NCBI GenBank assembly: GCA_035652235.1
Contig: DASREE010000014.1
Span: forward strand, 62,001-126,000
Origin: PALSA-612 sp035652235
GTDB taxonomy: Bacteria; Actinomycetota; Thermoleophilia; Gaiellales; Gaiellaceae
Length of the DNA stretch: 64,000 bases
Direction: 5' to 3'
Shown piece after piece: positions 58,901 to 64,000 of the stretch (within the stretch, counting starts at the first letter, position 1; each line of letters begins with the position of its first letter). The notes under the pieces were generated by a model. The model was not told where the DNA came from, did no database searches, and saw only the letters and a program-made list of their open reading frames with translations. The position numbers were made by a program, and so were the translations under genes.

Positions 58901-59782
58901 GTGCGACCCGCTGCGGGCGTGGACGTCGAGCGGGACGTCACCGTCCTCGTCAAGACCTTCGAGCGGCCCGACGAGCTCCGCCGCCTCGTCCGCTCCATCC
59001 GGCGCTTCTACCCGCGCATCGGGATCCTCGTCGTCGACGACTCGCAGCAGCCGCTCGAGCCGGTGCCGGAGGGGATCACGCGCTACCTGCACCTCCCCTT
59101 CGACTCGCTCGGCGTCTCGGCCGGGCGCAACCTCGGGCTGCGCGAGGTGAGGACGCCGTTCGTGCTCTTCTGCGACGACGACATGGTCTTCGGGCGGCGG
59201 ACCGACCTGGCGAGGATGCTGCGCACGCTCGTGACGACGCGCTTCGACGTCGTCTCCTGCCGCTGGATGGACCACGAGCCGTGGCGCTCGCTGCGGCGCG
59301 GGTATCGGCGCTACGAGGGGACGCTGGAGATCGAGCACGGCACGCTCGTGCACCGCCTCGGCGCCACGCGCGGCTCGCTCGACGGGCTGCCGGTGTTCGA
59401 CATCGTGCACCAGTTCTTCCTCGCACGCACGGACACGCTCGGGCCGGACCCGTGGGACGCGCGCTTCAAGGTGGCCGGGGAGCACGTCGCGCTCTTCCTC
59501 TCCTTCAAGGAGCGGGGGCTCGTGTGCACCAGGCTGCCGGACGTCGTCGTCTACCACTACCCGGCGCTGCCGCCGCGGTACATGCGCTTCCGGACGAACA
59601 CCGCGCCGGACGTGCGCCTGCTGCACGCCACGCTCGGGGTCGAGCGCCAGGTGACGGTCGGGCGGCTGTTCGCGCCCGCCGACCGCGTCCGGTACGAGCT
59701 CCCGAGCCGGGTCGCGGCGGCGGGCCGGCGGGCGCTCCGCGTCGGCCGCCGGCTCGTCCGCGAGGGCCGGCTGCGCGCCTGA
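58901..59782 (+). CDS. GT2-like glycosyltransferase, beta-4-GalNAc-transferase-like
   Basis: A 293-residue GT-A enzyme. It has VTVLVKTFERPDELRRLVRSI, ILVVDDSQQP, GVSAGRNLGLREVRTPFVLFCDDDMVF, with DDD as the metal motif, VFDIVHQFFLARTD, and FKVAGEHVALFLSFKERGLVC toward the acceptor. The SAGRNL and CDDD blocks recall the B4GALNT family. GTG 58901 has a -10 box 6 nt upstream. It has no membrane segment. Donor sugar is inferred only loosely. Confidence 0.83.
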   Translation: MRPAAGVDVERDVTVLVKTFERPDELRRLVRSIRRFYPRIGILVVDDSQQPLEPVPEGITRYLHLPFDSLGVSAGRNLGLREVRTPFVLFCDDDMVFGRRTDLARMLRTLVTTRFDVVSCRWMDHEPWRSLRRGYRRYEGTLEIEHGTLVHRLGATRGSLDGLPVFDIVHQFFLARTDTLGPDPWDARFKVAGEHVALFLSFKERGLVCTRLPDVVVYHYPALPPRYMRFRTNTAPDVRLLHATLGVERQVTVGRLFAPADRVRYELPSRVAAAGRRALRVGRRLVREGRLRA

Positions 59783-59803
59783 CGTCCCTGCCTGGCCGGC
59801 AGG

Positions 59804-59809
59804 TAGGGT
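59804..59809 (+). promoter_or_regulatory. -10 box TAGGGT, leaderless type
   Basis: TAGGGT ends 6 nt before the GTG at 59816, in the 33-nt gap after the GT2 gene. The same spacing is seen at 17313 and 58901. Confidence 0.45.
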
Positions 59810-59815
59810 TCCGGC

Positions 59816-60754
59816 GTGCACCGATCGCGGACGGCCATGGTCACGCTGGCGCCGGCCCGGCTCCAGCCGCGGGCGCGGGAGCTGCACCGCCGCGGCGTGG
59901 CGACGACGTACAAGCTGCACGACCGCCTCCTCTCCAACCGGCGCTCGCGCGCCCTGTACGCAGCGAGCCGGCCGTCGCTCGACGACACGCAGCGCCGGAT
60001 CGTCGAGCAGCTGCACGAGCAGGGGTTCGCGCTCGTCGCCGCGGCCGACCTGCTCTCGCCGGCGGAGTGGCAGGCGGTGCAGGAGGAGGGGGAGGCCTTC
60101 GTCGAGGCGACCGAGCGCGGCGATCTGCGCGCCGGCGTCCGCGGCAAGGACTTCCTCGTGCGCAAGTACGACGTGCGCGGCGTCGTCCCCCTCGACAACC
60201 CATGGCTCGCGGCCTGCGCCGGCCGGCGCATGCTCGACATCGCGAGCGAGTACCTCCAGCTGTGGCCGAAGCTCGAGTACGTCGACCTGTGGTACTCGCT
60301 GCCGCTCGGCGACAACGCGGAGCGCCGGGCCTCGCAGATCTGGCACCGCGACTTCGACGACAGCCACTTGCTCAAGGTCTTCTGCTACCTCGTCGACGTC
60401 GACGAGGGCTGCGGGCCGTTCGAGTACGTCCCCGGCAGCCAGCCCGGTGGCCGCTACGCGGGCGTCCACCCCTGGCAGCCGATGGGGGTGGGGCGGATCT
60501 CGGACAAGGAGCTCGCCAAGTTCGTCTCGGCCGAGGACATCCGCACCTTCACCGCGCCGAAGGGGACGATGATCTTCTGCAACACGAGCGGCCTGCACCG
60601 CGGCGGCTTCGCCCAGCGCTCGCCGCGCGTGCTCGCCGCCGTCACGTACTGCTCGCCCGCCTCGCTGGCCGCGCTCACCGAGCGCAACTACCAGCTGCCG
60701 CGTGGAACGGACACGAGGTCGCTCGACCCGGTCGTCCGCTACGCGCTGGCCTGA
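59816..60754 (+). CDS. Phytanoyl-CoA-dioxygenase-like Fe(II)/2-oxoglutarate oxygenase
   Basis: A 312-residue cupin-fold oxygenase of the PhyH family. The iron ligands are His177 and Asp179 in WHRDFDD and distal His261 in TSGLHRGG, with Arg268 after it as a candidate for 2-oxoglutarate binding. FEYVPGSQPGG is typical of the family. Such enzymes hydroxylate lipids, sugars or small molecules, and several occur in glycan loci. It lies between a GT2 and a sulfotransferase, so a hydroxylation that creates a sulfation site is possible. Its start could also be ATG 59837. Confidence 0.84.
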   Translation: MHRSRTAMVTLAPARLQPRARELHRRGVATTYKLHDRLLSNRRSRALYAASRPSLDDTQRRIVEQLHEQGFALVAAADLLSPAEWQAVQEEGEAFVEATERGDLRAGVRGKDFLVRKYDVRGVVPLDNPWLAACAGRRMLDIASEYLQLWPKLEYVDLWYSLPLGDNAERRASQIWHRDFDDSHLLKVFCYLVDVDEGCGPFEYVPGSQPGGRYAGVHPWQPMGVGRISDKELAKFVSAEDIRTFTAPKGTMIFCNTSGLHRGGFAQRSPRVLAAVTYCSPASLAALTERNYQLPRGTDTRSLDPVVRYALA

Positions 60755-60772
60755 GGCGGGCGCAGGGAGGGC

Positions 60773-61579
60773 GTGCGGGGCAGGCGCGCGATCGACGCCC
60801 TCCGCGTCGCGCTCGTCCGTCTCGGCAGCGACGCGGCGGCGCTGCGCGGGCGGCTCGCGGCCGCGGGGGTCGAGCGCACGTTCGTCGTCTGCTCGACGCC
60901 GCGCACCGGCTCGACGATGCTCGGCGACCTGCTCGCGGACACGGGCCTCGTCGGGCGTGCCGGCGAGTACTTCGGCGAGCCCTTCCGCCGGCAGGTCGTC
61001 CCCGGGCTCAGCCGCCGCGGCTTCGACGACTACCTCGTCGCCTGCACCCGTCACGCCCGCGGCACGGGCGCGTTCGGGGTCAAGCTGCACTGGGACCAGG
61101 TCGAGGTGTTCCTGCACCTCCTGCGCCTGCGGCGCGGGCTTTCCGGGCGCTCGGACGGCGAGGTGCTGGAGGCGATCTTCCCGTCTGTGCGCTTCGTCTC
61201 GCTCCGGCGCGAGGACGAGGTGGCGCAGGCGGTCTCCTGGTGGAAGGCGATCACGACCGGCAGGTGGACGGACGGGCGCCCGCCCGTCGGCGAGCCGCGC
61301 TTCGACGCGGACGGCATCCGCACGCGCCTGCGGCGGATCGAGCAGCACAACGCGGCCTGGGAGGCGTGGTTCCGGGCAAACGGCATCGAGCCGCTCCGGC
61401 TCACGTACGAGGAGCTCGTCGCCGACCCCGCCTCGGTCGCGCGGCGCACGCTCTTGCACCTCGGCGTGCAGGTGCCGCCCGGCCTCGCCGTCCGGCCCCG
61501 CACCGAGCGGCAGGCAGACGGCGTCAACGCCGACTGGATCCGACGCTACCGCGAGCTCGTCTCCACCGGGGCGAGCTGA
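60773..61579 (+). CDS. Stf0-family sulfotransferase
   Basis: A 268-residue protein of the Stf0 group, which includes the mycobacterial trehalose 2-sulfotransferase. Motifs: VVCSTPRTGSTMLGDLLADTG (PAPS 5'-phosphosulfate loop, PRTGST at 43-48), AGEYFGEPF, FGVKLHWDQ, and RFVSLRREDEVAQAVSWWKA (3'-phosphate region). The tail has RLTYEELVADPASVARRTLLHLG. GTG 60773 has an AGGGAGGG sequence just upstream. It is the third sulfotransferase of the window, 18 nt after the oxygenase, so both may modify one sugar. Confidence 0.88.
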   Translation: MRGRRAIDALRVALVRLGSDAAALRGRLAAAGVERTFVVCSTPRTGSTMLGDLLADTGLVGRAGEYFGEPFRRQVVPGLSRRGFDDYLVACTRHARGTGAFGVKLHWDQVEVFLHLLRLRRGLSGRSDGEVLEAIFPSVRFVSLRREDEVAQAVSWWKAITTGRWTDGRPPVGEPRFDADGIRTRLRRIEQHNAAWEAWFRANGIEPLRLTYEELVADPASVARRTLLHLGVQVPPGLAVRPRTERQADGVNADWIRRYRELVSTGAS

Positions 61580-61631
61580 GCGGCGCCGGCGCGCGACGCC
61601 TGCGGGCGCGGGGCACGCACGCTCCCCTGCA

Positions 61632-62774
61632 ATGCTTGTGCACGTGCCGTTCACGACCCGTGCCCGCCGCATCGCCGCGCCCGTCGGCGCGCCGCTCCGC
61701 CGTCGGCTGATCGCGCGCCGCACCGGGGCGTGGCCGCGCCACTCGCGGCTGTTCGTCGCCGGCGACGGCAACCGCTGGGCGATCGCCGACGACGCCGAGC
61801 AGCTGCGCCGGCTCGCGGCTTCCCTCGGCGTCCGCGTCGGGCCGGAGCGCTGGATCGCCGCCGTCCGCGGCCAGTCGATCTTCCACACGAGCCAGTTCAC
61901 GCTGATCGGGCAGCCCTTCGAGCGCGCCGGCAACCGGCTCGGAGTCGCCTACCTGCACGGAAGGCCGGGGACGCCGGGCATGCCCGAGTTCGACACCTGC
62001 TACGAGACGGTGCGGCGCCGCCACGAGGAGCTCGACCGGGTGCAGGTCTCGAGCCGGGCGATGGAGGAGCTCGTGCTCACGACCGGGATCGACCCGGCGA
62101 AGGTGTTCCGCATCCCGATCGGCGTCGACACGGCGCGCTTCTGCCCCCGCGACGCCGCCTCGCGCGTCCAGGCGCGGCGCGAGCTCGGGCTGCCGGAGAA
62201 CGCGTTCGTCGCCGGCTCGTTCCAGAAGGACGGGGTCGGCTGGGGCGAAGGGCTCGAGCCGAAGCTGATCAAGGGGCCGGATGTGCTGGTCGAGACGGCG
62301 CGCCTGCTGCACCGCGACGTGCCCGAGCTCGTCGTGCTGCTGACCGGCCCGGCGCGCGGCTTCGTGCGGCGCGGGCTGGACGAGCTCGGCATCCCGCACC
62401 GGCACGTGCTGCTGCCCGACCTCGACGCCGTCGCGCGCGCCTACCGCGCCGTCGACGTCTGCCTCGTCACCTCGCGCGACGAGGGCGGGCCGAAGGCGCT
62501 GCTCGAGGCGATGGCGACGGGCGTGCCGGTCGTGACGACGCGTGTCGGCCAGGCGGCCGACCTCGTCCGGGACGGGGAGAACGGCCGCCTGTGCGCCGTC
62601 GGCGACGCCGAGGCGCTGGCGGCGGCGGCGGCCGGCGTCGCACGCGCGCCGGGCGAGACGCTCGAGCGCGTCGTCGCCGCCGGCCTGGCGACGGCGGCTG
62701 CCTGCTCGCTCGAGGCGCTGCGTCCGGCCTGGCGCTCGCTGCTCTCAGGCTTCGTGGCCATGGAGGAGCCGTGA
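61632..62774 (+). CDS. GT4-type glycosyltransferase
   Basis: A 380-residue GT-B enzyme. The N-terminal half has FVAGDGNRWAIADDAEQLRRLA and IFHTSQFTLIGQP; the second half has QVSSRAMEELVLTTGI, VFRIPIGVDTARFCP, VAGSFQKDGVGWGEG, and VCLVTSRDEGGPKALLEAMATGVPVVTT, with the Glu donor motif. ATG 61632 starts 52 nt after the sulfotransferase stop. It overlaps the following transferase by 4 nt (GTGA). The QKDGVGWGEG..IKGPD block is distinctive of this subgroup. Confidence 0.87.
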   Translation: MLVHVPFTTRARRIAAPVGAPLRRRLIARRTGAWPRHSRLFVAGDGNRWAIADDAEQLRRLAASLGVRVGPERWIAAVRGQSIFHTSQFTLIGQPFERAGNRLGVAYLHGRPGTPGMPEFDTCYETVRRRHEELDRVQVSSRAMEELVLTTGIDPAKVFRIPIGVDTARFCPRDAASRVQARRELGLPENAFVAGSFQKDGVGWGEGLEPKLIKGPDVLVETARLLHRDVPELVVLLTGPARGFVRRGLDELGIPHRHVLLPDLDAVARAYRAVDVCLVTSRDEGGPKALLEAMATGVPVVTTRVGQAADLVRDGENGRLCAVGDAEALAAAAAGVARAPGETLERVVAAGLATAAACSLEALRPAWRSLLSGFVAMEEP

Positions 62775-63793
62775 GGAGGCTGCTGCGGGCTGCGATCGGC
62801 CTGTCGCGGCCCGCGCGCGGCGGCGTCGCCGTCTTCTACGGCCACCGGCGCCTGCCCGCACCGGGAGACCCGGTCGAGGGCGGGATGGTCAAGTTCCAGC
62901 GGCTGCAGACCGTCTTCCCCAACCGCCCACGCGACTTCAACCTGCTCTACCTGGGCTCGAGCTCGCTGCCTGCGGACGAGCAGGCCGTCATCCGGCTCGC
63001 CCGGCGCCGCGGCGCGGCGGTCGTCGTCAACCAGGACGGAGTCGCCTACCCGGGCTGGGCGGGAGAGCGCAGCGAGGCGCTGAACGACCGTCTGCGCCGC
63101 GTCCTGCACGCGGCCGACCACGTCGTCTACCAGAGCGAGTTCTGCCGCAGGGCCGCCGACCTGTTCCTCTCCCCGCCCCCCGCGGCGACCTGCGAGGTGC
63201 TGCACAACGCGGTCGACACGACCGTCTTCACCCCCGCGGCCGAGGCGCCGACCGGCGGGCCCGTCCTCCTGCTCGGCGGCGACCAGACCGCCGCCTACCG
63301 GCTCGAGACCGGGCTGCGCACGCTCGCGCTGCTGCCGGAGGCGCGCCTGCTCGTCACCGGCACCGTCTTCGAGAGCGGCCGCGCCCTGGCCGACGAGCTC
63401 GGCCTCGCCGACCGGGTGCTGTTCTCGGGCCGCTACGCGCAGCGCGACGCCCCCGGCGTGTACCGGCGCGCCCACCTGCTGCTCCACCCGAAGGTGAACG
63501 ACCCCTGCCCGAACGTCGTGCTCGAGGCGCTCGCCTGCGGGCTGCCGGTCGTCCACTCGGCGAGCGGCGGCACGCCCGAGCTCGTCGGCCCGGCCGGCGT
63601 CGGCGTCCCGTCGGAGACGTCGTGGGAGCGCGACGTGCCGCCCGACCCGCACGCGCTCGCCGAGGGCGTGCGCACGGTGCTCGGGCAGCTCGGCGACTAC
63701 CGCGCCGCCGCGCGCGAGCGCGCCCGTGCGTTCGACCTCGAGCCCTGGATCGAGCGCCACCGCGAGCTGTTCGAGCGGCTGGTGTCGCGATGA
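62771..63793 (+). CDS. GT4-type glycosyltransferase
   Basis: A 340-residue GT-B enzyme: VAVFYGHRRLPAPGDPVEGGMVKFQRL with the Gly-rich loop, VVVNQDGVAYPGWAGE, VVYQSEFCRRAADLFL, VLHNAVDTTVFTP, and a donor half with LLVTGTVFESGRALADELGLADRVLFSG and PCPNVVLEALACGLPVVHSASGGTPELVG. The GTG start overlaps the preceding stop by 4 nt and the last gene overlaps by 4 nt (ATGA), so three transferases are translated in series. Confidence 0.87.
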   Translation: MRRLLRAAIGLSRPARGGVAVFYGHRRLPAPGDPVEGGMVKFQRLQTVFPNRPRDFNLLYLGSSSLPADEQAVIRLARRRGAAVVVNQDGVAYPGWAGERSEALNDRLRRVLHAADHVVYQSEFCRRAADLFLSPPPAATCEVLHNAVDTTVFTPAAEAPTGGPVLLLGGDQTAAYRLETGLRTLALLPEARLLVTGTVFESGRALADELGLADRVLFSGRYAQRDAPGVYRRAHLLLHPKVNDPCPNVVLEALACGLPVVHSASGGTPELVGPAGVGVPSETSWERDVPPDPHALAEGVRTVLGQLGDYRAAARERARAFDLEPWIERHRELFERLVSR

Positions 63794-64000
63794 CGCCGCG
63801 GGTGAGCGTGGTCATGCCCGTGCGCAACGGCGAGCGCTTCCTCGCCGAGGCGCTCGAGAGCGTGCTCGGGCAGACGCTCGCCGACCTCGAGCTGATCGTC
63901 GTCGACGACGGCTCGACCGACGCGACGCCGGCGCTGCTCGCCCGCTTCGCCCGCCGCGACCCGCGCGTGCGCGTGATCACCCGCCCGCCGGCCGGCCTCG
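63790..64000 (+). CDS. GT2 glycosyltransferase, partial (cut by window edge)
   Basis: The first 70 residues of a GT-A enzyme: VSVVMPVRNGERFLAEALESVL, LELIVVDDGSTDATPALLARF, and VRVITRPPAGL. These are the nucleotide-binding strands of family 2. The ATG at 63790 overlaps the preceding stop by 4 nt. The remainder lies outside the window. Confidence 0.88.
   Translation, partial: MTPRVSVVMPVRNGERFLAEALESVLGQTLADLELIVVDDGSTDATPALLARFARRDPRVRVITRPPAGL

Noticed and set aside
1..64000. CRISPR arrays, tRNA or rRNA genes, or intact insertion sequences
   Set aside because: No regularly spaced repeats, no cloverleaf, no rRNA-like stretch and no transposase motifs were seen on either strand by reading. 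Only the MFS fragment marks past rearrangement.

Overview
The window is very GC-rich, gene-dense bacterial DNA with many GTG starts, frequent 4-nt stop/start overlaps and TANNNT boxes placed 6 to 9 nt before start codons. Together with a secreted protein carrying tandem Ig-like repeats of the 'PT(I/V)SG..G.TL...GSW' type, this suggests an actinobacterium, most likely of the Thermoleophilia (Solirubrobacterales/Gaiellales) type. That assignment is an inference from style, not from a marker gene. No rRNA, tRNA, CRISPR array or intact insertion sequence was seen.

Region 1 (1-10704) is envelope and signalling: the end of a small gene of unknown function, a lipoprotein, two different MacB/LolD-type ABC ATPases with one large FtsX-like permease, and an OmpR-family response regulator. 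Next come a sensor kinase broken by a frameshift at a short CG repeat, a secreted Kelch plus YVTN double propeller, a mono-haem cytochrome c lipoprotein, and a GT51 transglycosylase with two C-terminal membrane segments instead of a transpeptidase.

Region 2 (10772-31541) starts a very large surface-glycan locus. On the minus strand lie a fused GT4 glycosyltransferase/Wzx flippase, two ATP-grasp ligases, a deacetylase-like protein and a methyltransferase. On the plus strand lie two sugar-nucleotide modules (SDR plus DegT aminotransferase; RmlB-like SDR plus ATP-grasp plus DegT aminotransferase), a GtrB-like transferase and a remnant of an MFS transporter. These are followed by an LPG-synthase-type flippase, further transferases, a methyltransferase and a Wzy/ligase-like polymerase.

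Region 3 (31630-32894) is a small non-glycan pair: a beta-carbonic anhydrase and a thioredoxin-like co-chaperone with an unusual CxxxC motif.

Region 4 (33111-39612) is a compact six-gene operon in which every junction is a 4-nt overlap: NeuB-type synthase, KdsC-type HAD phosphatase, SDR, aldehyde dehydrogenase, CMP-sugar synthetase and full-length transketolase. It looks like a complete path to a CMP-activated ulosonic acid. The dehydrogenase and transketolase are not part of the textbook sialic, legionaminic or Kdo routes, so this is the best candidate for an undescribed pathway.

Region 5 (39644-64000) is decoration and export. It has about ten more glycosyltransferases, three sulfotransferases of different subfamilies, a phytanoyl-CoA-dioxygenase-like oxygenase, a Wzm/Wzt ABC exporter whose ATPase has a C-terminal cargo domain, a GtrA-like protein, a GT-C-like membrane protein, and two secreted proteins (dimethylformamidase-like and PQQ-type propeller). 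The window therefore holds both Wzx/Wzy-type and ABC-type export machinery, consistent with more than one sulfated, amino-sugar-containing and possibly ulosonate-containing glycan. The last gene runs off the right edge.
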